From Mageeibacillus sp. UBA1046 (GTDB taxonomy: Bacteria; Bacillota; Clostridia; Saccharofermentanales; DTU023), in NCBI GenBank assembly GCA_002316595.1, contig DCDV01000012.1, positions 55,685 to 68,150 of the forward strand: a stretch of 12,466 nt of DNA. The letters run 5' to 3'. Under the pieces are notes generated by a model. It saw nothing but the letters and a program-made list of their open reading frames with translations, was not told the DNA's origin and searched no databases. Shown piece after piece: positions 6,063 through 12,466 of this stretch. The stretch's first letter is position 1. Each line of letters begins with the position of its first letter. The position numbers and the translations under genes were made by a program.

Positions 6063-6903
6063 TATGAGTGACTGCTACCTGATAGCCCTTGCTGCGCAGA
6101 TCGTCGGCAATGTAATTGGCGAATGTTACTGAACGATGCCGGCCTCCAGTGCAGCCAATACCGATGACCAGCTGAGATTTGCCCTCTGCGATATAAAGAG
6201 GGATGGCGAACGTCAGGAAATCGAGAATCCTTGTGAGCATACCTGTCGCCTCAGGAAAGCTCATAACATAATCACTTACTTCAGGGTCATCTCCTGTCAA
6301 TGGCCGCAGCTCATCTATATAGTGAGGATTGGGCAGACAGCGCATATCAAAAAGCAGATCGGCGTCACTCACAGTACCGTGTTTAAAGCCAAAAGAATAG
6401 ATATTGATTACCATGGATTCACGTGAATCCAGTGACAGGGTCTTAAGCAGTTTATCCCGCAACTGGGCAGGTGTGAGATAGGAAGTATCGATGATATAGG
6501 AAGCGCGCGCTCTGATGGGCGCAAGATAGATCCCTTCCTTTTCGATTGCCGCTTCATAGCTCAGATTCTCGGTTGCCATTAAGGGGTGTATGCGTCTGGA
6601 CTCTTTATACCGCTTGCGCAAAACTTCTGTGTTGCAGTCCAGATACAGAATTTTATATTTAATACCTCTTTCGTCCAGATCGGAGAGAACCCGCTCCAGG
6701 TCGGTAAACATATTCTGACTTCTGGAATCGATACCGAAAGCTATCTTTCTTTGCATTGAGTCCTGCTCACTCATGAAGTCGGTAAAGTTAAGTAAAATCT
6801 GCGGAGGAAGGTTGTCAATGCAATAATAGTTCATATCCTCCAAAACATCCAAGGACAAAGACTTGCCGGCACCGCTTTTGCCGGTCACTATCAGTAATTC
6901 CAT
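6037..6903 (-). CDS. rapZ: RapZ/YvcJ-family P-loop nucleotide-binding protein
   Basis: This 288-residue protein is full length for the family. The N-terminal domain has the Walker A loop GKSGAGKS (8-15), DNLPP (30-34) and a hydrophobic ILYLDC strand (85-90) followed by RRIHPL. The C-terminal domain carries FGFKHG (171-176), DMRCLPNPHY (186-195) and GCTGGRHRSV (250-259), the cluster used for ligand and RNA binding in enterobacterial RapZ. In E. coli RapZ guides RNase E to GlmZ and senses glucosamine-6-phosphate. In B. subtilis YvcJ hydrolyses GTP and is linked to competence; the role here is more likely YvcJ-like, which is inference. The start ATG at 6903 follows AGGAGG at 6908-6913. The usual Firmicute partners yvcK and whiA are not downstream; an M16C peptidase gene is. 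Its 3' end is part of a 31-base tandem repeat. Confidence 0.95.
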   Translation of the reverse strand: MELLIVTGKSGAGKSLSLDVLEDMNYYCIDNLPPQILLNFTDFMSEQDSMQRKIAFGIDSRSQNMFTDLERVLSDLDERGIKYKILYLDCNTEVLRKRYKESRRIHPLMATENLSYEAAIEKEGIYLAPIRARASYIIDTSYLTPAQLRDKLLKTLSLDSRESMVINIYSFGFKHGTVSDADLLFDMRCLPNPHYIDELRPLTGDDPEVSDYVMSFPEATGMLTRILDFLTFAIPLYIAEGKSQLVIGIGCTGGRHRSVTFANYIADDLRSKGYQVAVTHRDMDKPTQ

Positions 6904-7007
6904 ATCTCCTCCTAAAGATTACGTAGTCCTGACAAATATTTATTCTAATCGTAGCGTAACAAACCTTGCGAATTCCGGCTAATCAGAATTTGCCTTCAGG
7001 TCTGAAA

Positions 7008-7112
7008 ATGTATCAATCTCTATTATATACAGAAAAGATGCTGAAGGCGCTTAATAATGAGAACAGTAAGCAATGGACCCTGCGGGATCTAGCGCCCGAT
7101 ATTTACTTCTGA
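7008..7112 (+). CDS. Possible 34-residue small ORF antisense to the rapZ leader
   Basis: The plus strand is open from ATG at 7008 to TGA at 7110-7112 in an otherwise empty gap. The product begins MYQSLLYTEKMLKALNNE and has a plausible amphipathic composition with no membrane segment. The ribosome site is weak (CAGG 8-10 bases before the ATG) and no promoter is evident. It would be the only plus-strand gene in this part of the window. It may be chance or a gene remnant. Confidence 0.2.
   Translation: MYQSLLYTEKMLKALNNENSKQWTLRDLAPDIYF
7022..7027 (-). promoter_or_regulatory. Possible -10 element upstream of rapZ
   Basis: A consensus TATAAT lies on the minus strand within TGTATATAATAG. There is no recognisable -35 at 17 bases (GCGCCT). 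The 222-base gap after amrS makes a separate rapZ promoter reasonable, and this is the best candidate, with a leader of over 100 bases. Confidence 0.25.
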
Positions 7113-7125
7113 CAGTACAGACTGA

Positions 7126-7953
7126 CTAAATATTGCCGAGGATTACTGTGCTCAGATTTTGTTCAGCGATCTTCTTAAGTCTGCTCATAGTTTCCGGCGG
7201 TGTGGGCGGAGGAACAGCCATCTTGTAGCGGGGAAAATAACGTGACAGATGATAGGGTATCTCAGGGTCGATCCCGGCCAGCCAGCCGGTGAGCTCTTTC
7301 ATCTCCTGCTCATCATCAGAGAAATCAGGAATTACCAGTGTTGTAACCTCCAGATGAGCTGTCCGGGCTGCAATCTCAATCGTGGATTTGACCAGATCAA
7401 AGTCACCGCACAAGCTCTCATAACCTTCCTTATTGAAGCACTTCAAATCAATATTCCAGGCAGTAGTCACTTCCGCAATTCTCCTGACAATCCCCGGTCT
7501 GAAGCTCCCGTTAGTAATCAGTATAGTTTCCAATCCTCTCAGTCTGGCCAGCTCAAAGGTTTCGAGGATGTACTCGAAATTTATCAAGGGTTCATTATAT
7601 GTGAAGGCAATGCCAATATTGCCTTCGCTGCGAGCTTGCTCCGCAATTTTGATCAGTTCAGCGGAACTGTACTGATAGGAATCGAATATGATCTTCTCCG
7701 CTGCAATTTGCGATATGGATGCATTCTGACAGAAGGGGCAAGCCATGTTGCAGCCGAATCCCCCGGCAGACAGGATCTTCTTGCCGGGGTGAAAGCGTGA
7801 AAGGGGCTTTTTCTCTATCGGATCAAGCGCTAGGCTTGAAAGCCTGCCGGCAAATTTATTAATAATCTTACCGTCAATATTGGCCCTGGCATGGCAGACA
7901 CCTACTTCTCCAGGGAGCAGACGGCAAGTATGATGGCAGAGCGGACAGGTCAA
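7126..7953 (-). CDS. amrS: AmmeMemoRadiSam system radical SAM protein
   Basis: This 275-residue radical SAM protein has the CxxxCxxC motif for the [4Fe-4S] cluster at Cys68, Cys72 and Cys75 (GFGCNMACPFCQN). An N-terminal cysteine group (Cys3, Cys6, Cys10, Cys20; CPLCHHTC...GVC) is typical of the AmrS / pyruvate-formate-lyase-activase-like family and may bind a second metal or zinc. LSRFHPGKKILSAGG is also a family marker. The C-terminus reaches FPRYKM...PPTPPET and completes the partial barrel. The reaction is not known. The start appears to be TTG at 7953, because the upstream in-frame codons back to the previous gene contain no ATG or GTG. The nearby AAGGG is closer than usual (2-3 bases) and AAAGGA is further (about 13). 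It lies 34 bases downstream of the LigB-AMMECR1 gene, so the two form an operon. Confidence 0.9.
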   Translation of the reverse strand: MTCPLCHHTCRLLPGEVGVCHARANIDGKIINKFAGRLSSLALDPIEKKPLSRFHPGKKILSAGGFGCNMACPFCQNASISQIAAEKIIFDSYQYSSAELIKIAEQARSEGNIGIAFTYNEPLINFEYILETFELARLRGLETILITNGSFRPGIVRRIAEVTTAWNIDLKCFNKEGYESLCGDFDLVKSTIEIAARTAHLEVTTLVIPDFSDDEQEMKELTGWLAGIDPEIPYHLSRYFPRYKMAVPPPTPPETMSRLKKIAEQNLSTVILGNI

Positions 7954-7987
7954 TTCCCTTGGCTCGTCCTTTTGATTTTCATTTACA

Positions 7988-9457
7988 TTATTTATGGCGT
8001 ATCACCTTGAAGCGTTCCAGGGTAACCGGCTCATCCGGGCCGATACCTGCCTTTTGCCTTGCTATGGCCACTTGATCTTGGGCTGTATCAACTCCGTCAA
8101 GATCGGGAAGAAGCAATCCTCTTCTCCTGCCGCGGCTGACTATCACTCCATAGCGCTTGACATCCAGCTCGTCGATACTGTCAATGCTCTCAGGCTGAGT
8201 CAGTACATCAACGCCGTATTCTAAACTGTCCAGCTCGTCCTCTTTGACAGGCTCAAAGCGAAGATCTGCAGTGCTGGCTGCGATAGCATTCAGGATAATC
8301 TCTTCAGCGATGTTTTCAGCGCGAGGCTGAATGGTACCTATGCAGCCTCTTAGTTTTCCTTGTCTATGCAAAGAGACAAAAGTACCCGCTTTTTCTGAGG
8401 TCATCTCTTGCGGCAGAGCCGACAGTTCCTCAGCTGATAAAACAGGTTTTCTGCCGCTGCTGATATAGGTTTCAACAGCGAAGTGGGCCAGAGCCGCATA
8501 AGGATCCTGATCTGAAAGCCATGGTATCTGCTTTGCTGATTTACTTATGGCAGCTTTATTTCTCTCTCCCCGACTTGGTGATGGCCGGATGACATTGCGG
8601 AAAGCAGCCTGAGCATAACCGACTCCGAAAGTATTTTCGTAACTGAGCAGTTCAGGCTCAAAATCAGCGCCTTCAAGAACTCCGCCTAAAATATTCAAAG
8701 ATCTCAGACCACATTCGGCAACCTCTTCCAGGAGATCATCCTCAAAAGTCAGGAGCCTTAAGAAATCCCCGGCAGCTAAAGAGGATATAACATCCTTGTC
8801 AAAAGCTGAGCTGCGAGGTGCCAGCCCATATGGACCATTTTTCTTAAGCCGGTGCGAGAGATCACCGCTGGCAATGAAGACTATTCTCTTACCGGAGGCC
8901 TGGATAGCATCACTAATAGCCATGCCATATTCAAAATGCGTCTGCTTAGATAAACCGCTGAAAGATAGCCGTACTACTTTGGTATTCAGGTGCAATTCCC
9001 TCGTGAAAGTCCTGCCTGCCAATTCCATCTCGGCCTGTGCAACAAAATAAAGAGGCACAAAGCTGCCATGATCAACTCTTTCTCCGGCAACTCTCCTTTT
9101 GCCTTCACTGATTACAACCGGCACATGTATGGCGGCAGTCTTGTCTTTAATCTGGCGGGCAAGTTCCTGATCATGATCTATGGTCAGAATCGGCAATGGC
9201 TCGATAGCTGAATGAGGAGCCCCGAAAGTCTCTAAAGACATTTCTTCAGTCTCGCCGCCGGCGATTAAAAAGGTCTGCACATTGGTTATGGCGTGTGGCG
9301 ATACTATTACAATTGTATCCGGGGCAAGCAGCGCTATCTCTTCGCCTATCCTTAAATAGGACTCCATTGTTTGAGGAATTTTCGCTTCGGACCCGCGCCC
9401 TATATCCGGTATTGCTAAAGGCGGGTGGGGCATAACATAGGCTGAAAGTAAAGACAT
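7988..9457 (-). CDS. AmmeMemoRadiSam system protein: LigB/Memo-like domain fused to AMMECR1
   Basis: This 489-residue protein has two domains. Residues 1-290 belong to the LigB-type extradiol dioxygenase / Memo superfamily. Candidate metal or active-site residues are His11 (MPHPP), His55 (SPHA), His130 (VDHGSFVPL) and His202 (ASGDLSH). A basic linker covers about 290-312. Residues 315-485 are the AMMECR1 domain, with its signature LRGCIGT (369-375), DLRFEPV (398-404) and LEYGVDVL (412-419). AMMECR1 and Memo are conserved to humans, and the prokaryotic genes occur with a radical SAM gene as the AmmeMemoRadiSam set; the product of that set is not known. The ATG at 9457 follows GAGGAG (9465-9470) with 7-base spacing. 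The next gene is amrS. No separate Memo gene is seen in the window, so the N-terminal domain probably takes that place. Whether the domain has iron-dependent dioxygenase activity is open. Confidence 0.92.
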   Translation of the reverse strand: MSLLSAYVMPHPPLAIPDIGRGSEAKIPQTMESYLRIGEEIALLAPDTIVIVSPHAITNVQTFLIAGGETEEMSLETFGAPHSAIEPLPILTIDHDQELARQIKDKTAAIHVPVVISEGKRRVAGERVDHGSFVPLYFVAQAEMELAGRTFTRELHLNTKVVRLSFSGLSKQTHFEYGMAISDAIQASGKRIVFIASGDLSHRLKKNGPYGLAPRSSAFDKDVISSLAAGDFLRLLTFEDDLLEEVAECGLRSLNILGGVLEGADFEPELLSYENTFGVGYAQAAFRNVIRPSPSRGERNKAAISKSAKQIPWLSDQDPYAALAHFAVETYISSGRKPVLSAEELSALPQEMTSEKAGTFVSLHRQGKLRGCIGTIQPRAENIAEEIILNAIAASTADLRFEPVKEDELDSLEYGVDVLTQPESIDSIDELDVKRYGVIVSRGRRRGLLLPDLDGVDTAQDQVAIARQKAGIGPDEPVTLERFKVIRHK

Positions 9458-9555
9458 AAAACCACTCCTCTTTTAATAACAGAGGCATTTACACCGAAAA
9501 AGACATCTGATCCAAGTGTTTGCCTCACAGTTGTCTTCAGGATATTGGTTTTTAC

Positions 9556-9564
9556 AGTATACCA
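9556..9564 (-). promoter_or_regulatory. Extended -10 promoter upstream of the LigB-AMMECR1 gene
   Basis: On the minus strand TGGTATACT is an extended -10 (TGn plus TATACT at 9556-9561) in the 180-base gap after the MBL gene. The region 17 bases further upstream (CGGCGC) is not a -35, as is common for extended -10 promoters. It would drive the LigB-AMMECR1/amrS operon with a leader of about 90 bases. Confidence 0.4.
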
Positions 9565-9637
9565 AGATTTAACTCTGTGCGCCGGAGAGGGTAATCTTGT
9601 GAGCTATGATACTGATCATAATTTTTGAGGTCAGGAA

Positions 9638-11263
9638 TTATTTGCCCGTGATCATATTGAGATCCAGCATGTTTTTCTTGAGCCTGTTAAGAGTAGATTT
9701 CATTGCCTTAAGCTGATTATCAGACAATTCAGTCAGGTCATGATGCCGATCTTCCCACGCCCCTACCATGCGGGCAACATCTTCCACCAATATCTCCACT
9801 TCTTCCAGATCAGGAGAATCTGCACTGACTGAAGGATTCAGGTGCGTAACTTCACCACGCAATTCATATTCGTCTCCGTCTGCAGGAGTCATCACTTTAA
9901 TATTCAGATCCTGCTCTATCCTGTCACGCAGCGGAAGCATCTCATCCGGCTCACCGTGGACCAAAATAACTTTCTTCGGTTCAACCTTAAAGCCGGATAG
10001 CCAATCTATCAAGGTTGGTGCGTCAGCATGTGCCGAGAATCCGGGCATACTCCAGACAGACGATTTGATATCCACCCACGAGCCCGAAATCTTAACTTTA
10101 TCTACTTCCCCGTCCAGGATAATCCGCCCCAAAGTTCCCGCAGCCTGATAGCCGACAAACACAACAGCAGATTTCGGATTCCAGATGTTGTGTTTAAGAT
10201 GGTGCCGGACTCTTCCTCCGGTAGCCATGCCGCTCGCTGAAATTATGACTTTGGGCGCCTTGTTAAGGTTAAGCGCCTTCGATTCTTCTACCGTGCGCGT
10301 ATATACAAGATTTGGAAAAGCAAAAATATTGTCTCCGCGTCTGATCAGGCTCTGTGCTTCATCATCCAGCAAATCTGTATGCTTCATGAAGACACCGGTG
10401 GCTTTGGTTGCCATCGGACTATCTACATAAATCGGAACAGGCTTGGCATGTCTGGAACCGCCATACTCATAGTATTTGTTCATTTCGTAAAGTAATTCCT
10501 GTGTCCGGCCGATAGCGAAACTGGGGATTATCACTGTACCGCCGTCATCAGTAGTTTCATTTATTACCTTCATCAGGTTATCCAGAGAATTTTTGTAATT
10601 TTCATGGACCGTATTGCCGTATGTTGATTCCATTACAACTACGTCGGCGCTCTCAATCTTCACAGGATTGCGTATCAAGGGATGATCCGGCATGCCTATG
10701 TCACCGCTAAAGACTACTTTAGTAGTGACATCGCCTTCAGTGACCCAGAGTTCAATTATTGCTGCACCCAGAATATGTCCTGCATCCTGCAGTCTAACTT
10801 TAATATTTGGAGTAACCTCGATCATTTCGTCATAAAAATGAGGATCAAAAAGCTGCGTCGCCCGCACGACATCATCAGAGTCATACAGAGGCTCGATCAG
10901 TTCCTCACCAGCTCGTTCCCTCTTTTTGTTCTCCCATTGAGTATCGTAGTATTGGATTTGGGCTGAGTCCTGCAGCATTATATCCACCAGATCCATTGTC
11001 GCTCTTGTGCTGTAGATAGGTTTGTCGAAACCCTCTCTGACCAGCTTGGGAATCCTGCCTGAATGATCAATATGGGCATGAGAAAGAATTACGAAATCGA
11101 GCTTAGATATGTCATAGGGAAACGGCAAGCGGTTTTTGGCTTCTTCACTATCGCTGCCTTGAAACATACCGCAATCAATGAGAAAGCTCTCCCCATTATC
11201 GGTTGTCACCAGGAAATTTGAACCGGTAACATCTTCAGTTGCTCCCAAAAAGGCGATTTTCAT
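9638..11263 (-). CDS. Beta-CASP metallo-beta-lactamase, RNA-processing nuclease-like
   Basis: This 541-residue protein belongs to the CPSF73/YSH1-like MBL family. The MBL core has His62-x-His64-x-Asp66-His67 (SHAHIDHSG), His163 (AGHILGAA) and Asp188 (GDIG). The beta-CASP insert shows ESTYG (212-216), PSFAIGRTQE (247-256) and ISASGMATGGR (341-351). The C-terminal RNA-specificity part has PGFSAHAD (407-414), with His412, and VHGEP (435-439), with His436. These residues fit a two-zinc endo- or exoribonuclease acting in the cytoplasm; substrates of this bacterial group are mostly unknown. Residues from about 470 form an acidic then helical tail (DLEEVEILVEDVARMVGAWE, then KSTLNRLKKNMLDLN) beyond the catalytic core, possibly for dimerisation. 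The ATG at 11263 follows AGAGGA (11272-11277). It lies 124 bases after mnmA. Confidence 0.92.
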   Translation of the reverse strand: MKIAFLGATEDVTGSNFLVTTDNGESFLIDCGMFQGSDSEEAKNRLPFPYDISKLDFVILSHAHIDHSGRIPKLVREGFDKPIYSTRATMDLVDIMLQDSAQIQYYDTQWENKKRERAGEELIEPLYDSDDVVRATQLFDPHFYDEMIEVTPNIKVRLQDAGHILGAAIIELWVTEGDVTTKVVFSGDIGMPDHPLIRNPVKIESADVVVMESTYGNTVHENYKNSLDNLMKVINETTDDGGTVIIPSFAIGRTQELLYEMNKYYEYGGSRHAKPVPIYVDSPMATKATGVFMKHTDLLDDEAQSLIRRGDNIFAFPNLVYTRTVEESKALNLNKAPKVIISASGMATGGRVRHHLKHNIWNPKSAVVFVGYQAAGTLGRIILDGEVDKVKISGSWVDIKSSVWSMPGFSAHADAPTLIDWLSGFKVEPKKVILVHGEPDEMLPLRDRIEQDLNIKVMTPADGDEYELRGEVTHLNPSVSADSPDLEEVEILVEDVARMVGAWEDRHHDLTELSDNQLKAMKSTLNRLKKNMLDLNMITGK

Positions 11264-11300
11264 GCTATTTATCCTCTCGTTTCATAAGATATATAAGTTT

Positions 11301-11330
11301 TACCCGGGCATGACCGGGCGTGACCGGGCG
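11301..11330. repeat. GC-rich 10-base tandem repeat, three units
   Basis: Two exact units TGACCGGGCG (11311-11330) follow a diverged unit TACCCGGGCA (11301-11310) in the gap between mnmA and the MBL gene. Only a weak 5-bp stem can form and there is no T-run after it on the minus strand, so it is not called a terminator. Confidence 0.6.
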
Positions 11331-11387
11331 ACCTGAGCATCGAACTTATGTTGTTTTCGTCTGCCATTAAGCAGCTATTTCCACCAA

Positions 11388-12437
11388 CTAGATATCCTTG
11401 TCCATACTATCTTCAACTATGCCACCGCCTACAAGCAAATCACCCTGATAGAAGACGGCGGATTGTCCGGGTGCCGGCGCTTTTTCCCTTTTGTCGAAGG
11501 CTGCCACTATTATTGCGTCTGACAGCTGCCGCAGTCTGGCCTTGACAGCAGTTGCCCGGTAACGAGTCTGTATCTCAACTTCCAGACCTGGAGCTATTTC
11601 CTCAGCTGCAATCAGATTAATATCTCTTACCCTGACTGAATCAGTATACAAATCAGATTCCTTGCCCAGTACTACTTCATTTAGCTCCTTATCTTTACGG
11701 ATAACATAATAAGGCTCGCCCATTGCAATTCCCAGGCCTTTTCTTTGTCCTACCGTGTAATTTATCAAGCCATTGTGAGTACCCAGAATTTCACCTTTTT
11801 TGTTCACTATGGCGCCGGGTTCTTGTTTACCGATCTCTCGCTCAATAAAAGAGACGTAATCTCCATCAGGGACAAAACAGAGATCCTGACTGTCTTCCCT
11901 GCCGGCTGATGTTAAGCCAAGACGGTCGGCAATGCGGCGCACTTCATTTTTGTCGTAATCTCCCAAAGGCAAGAGCAGCCTTCCCAGTTGTTTCTGGCTG
12001 AGGCGATAGAGCATATAGCTTTGGTCTTTTTGCGTGTCTTTGCCTTTGTAGAGCAGATTACGCCTATTATCGCAGGAAGCATATGTGACACGTGCATAAT
12101 GACCCGTAGCAATATAATCAAGCCCTCGTTTGTCCGCTTCAGTCAGAAGCATGCTGAGCTTTACTTCATTATTACAGCGAACACAAGGATTGGGCGTCTC
12201 CCCTTCTTTATAAGAATCAATAAAATCGGAAACCACACAGGTGCGAAATTGTTCTTTCGCATCTATGGTATAGAAAGGTATGTTCAGCTGCCCGCAAACA
12301 GCTGCCGCATCTTCAATTGCTTCATTGCCATGCATGATAAGCATGACGCCATGGCAGGCATAACCCTGCTCAGACAAGAGAGCAGCAGCTACACTGGAGT
12401 CAACTCCGCCGCTCATAGCTACTAAGACCGATTTCAT
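11388..12437 (-). CDS. mnmA: tRNA-specific 2-thiouridylase
   Basis: MnmA activates U34 of tRNA-Lys, -Glu and -Gln by adenylation and inserts sulfur to give the 2-thiouridine of mnm5s2U-type bases. The 349-residue protein starts with the PP-loop SGGVDSS (9-15). The two catalytic cysteines are Cys85 (NPCVRCN) and Cys187 (QDLCFVPDGDY). ATGHYAR (110-116), DQSYML (138-143) and YTVGQRKGLG are family markers, and the C-terminal beta-barrel domain (about 215-345) is complete. The frame continues upstream to a GTG at 12455, but I chose the ATG at 12437 because MKSVLVAMSGG matches the usual N-terminus. There is no clear ribosome site, so it may be translated by coupling to an upstream gene. The segment after VML (31-47) is about 10 residues shorter than in most MnmA proteins. 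Sulfur would come from a cysteine desulfurase, not seen here. Confidence 0.96.
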   Translation of the reverse strand: MKSVLVAMSGGVDSSVAAALLSEQGYACHGVMLIMHGNEAIEDAAAVCGQLNIPFYTIDAKEQFRTCVVSDFIDSYKEGETPNPCVRCNNEVKLSMLLTEADKRGLDYIATGHYARVTYASCDNRRNLLYKGKDTQKDQSYMLYRLSQKQLGRLLLPLGDYDKNEVRRIADRLGLTSAGREDSQDLCFVPDGDYVSFIEREIGKQEPGAIVNKKGEILGTHNGLINYTVGQRKGLGIAMGEPYYVIRKDKELNEVVLGKESDLYTDSVRVRDINLIAAEEIAPGLEVEIQTRYRATAVKARLRQLSDAIIVAAFDKREKAPAPGQSAVFYQGDLLVGGGIVEDSMDKDI

Positions 12438-12466
12438 AATGTCAGGATAACACACACGGGTGCTGA
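12434..12466 (-). CDS. Possible 3' end of a gene overlapping mnmA by ATGA
   Basis: One minus-strand frame from the window edge is open for ten codons (SAPVCVILTL) and ends in TGA at 12434-12436, forming an ATGA overlap with the mnmA start. This would explain the missing ribosome site of mnmA. Another frame also ends nearby (TCCTGA), and ten codons cannot prove a gene. Confidence 0.2.
   Translation of the reverse strand, partial: SAPVCVILTL

Noticed and set aside
9605..9620. Hairpin TATGAT-ACTG-ATCATA followed by T's on the plus strand
   Set aside because: The T-run is on the plus strand, where no gene ends. On the minus strand it is not followed by T's, so it does not terminate the MBL gene.

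Overview
This roughly 12.5 kb window looks like chromosomal DNA from an anaerobic, Clostridia-like Firmicute. Several gene types common in that group occur together: a PadR regulator coupled to a DUF1700 (HAAS-type) membrane protein, an M16C presequence-protease-like peptidase, a LigB-AMMECR1 fusion with its radical SAM partner, a beta-CASP metallo-beta-lactamase, RapZ/YvcJ and MnmA. Shine-Dalgarno sites are strong and the promoters resemble sigma-A promoters. I cannot name the genus. The iron superoxide dismutase is the one gene whose sequence looks more like a proteobacterial protein.

Almost everything is on the minus strand, so transcription runs from high to low coordinates. In that order: mnmA (tRNA 2-thiolation); a beta-CASP MBL nuclease-like protein; a two-gene AmmeMemoRadiSam cluster (LigB-AMMECR1 fusion, then amrS); rapZ; a 970-residue M16C peptidase; tRNA-Ser(UGA) with its own promoter and terminator; padR and the DUF1700 protein, which overlap; and an Fe-type superoxide dismutase. 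On the plus strand only the last codons of a gene with a proline-rich acidic tail are present (1-61). It ends before a perfect 14-bp hairpin and converges on the sodB unit.

Most of the window is housekeeping: tRNA modification, a tRNA, RNA metabolism and peptide turnover. Two control regions stand out. The padR promoter has a consensus -35 and its -10 lies inside a near-perfect palindrome, as expected for autorepression by PadR. The sodB -10 also lies inside a palindrome, of unknown regulator. The least understood module is the LigB-AMMECR1/AmrS pair. Its families are conserved from bacteria to humans, but its biochemical product is not known to me.

Several intergenic regions carry short decaying tandem or direct repeats. 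The clearest is a 31-bp unit repeated three times that includes the last codons and stop of rapZ. The two gene-poor stretches (907-1257 and 2640-3001) hold promoters and such repeats but no convincing protein gene. I found no insertion sequence, prophage, CRISPR array or obvious defence system.
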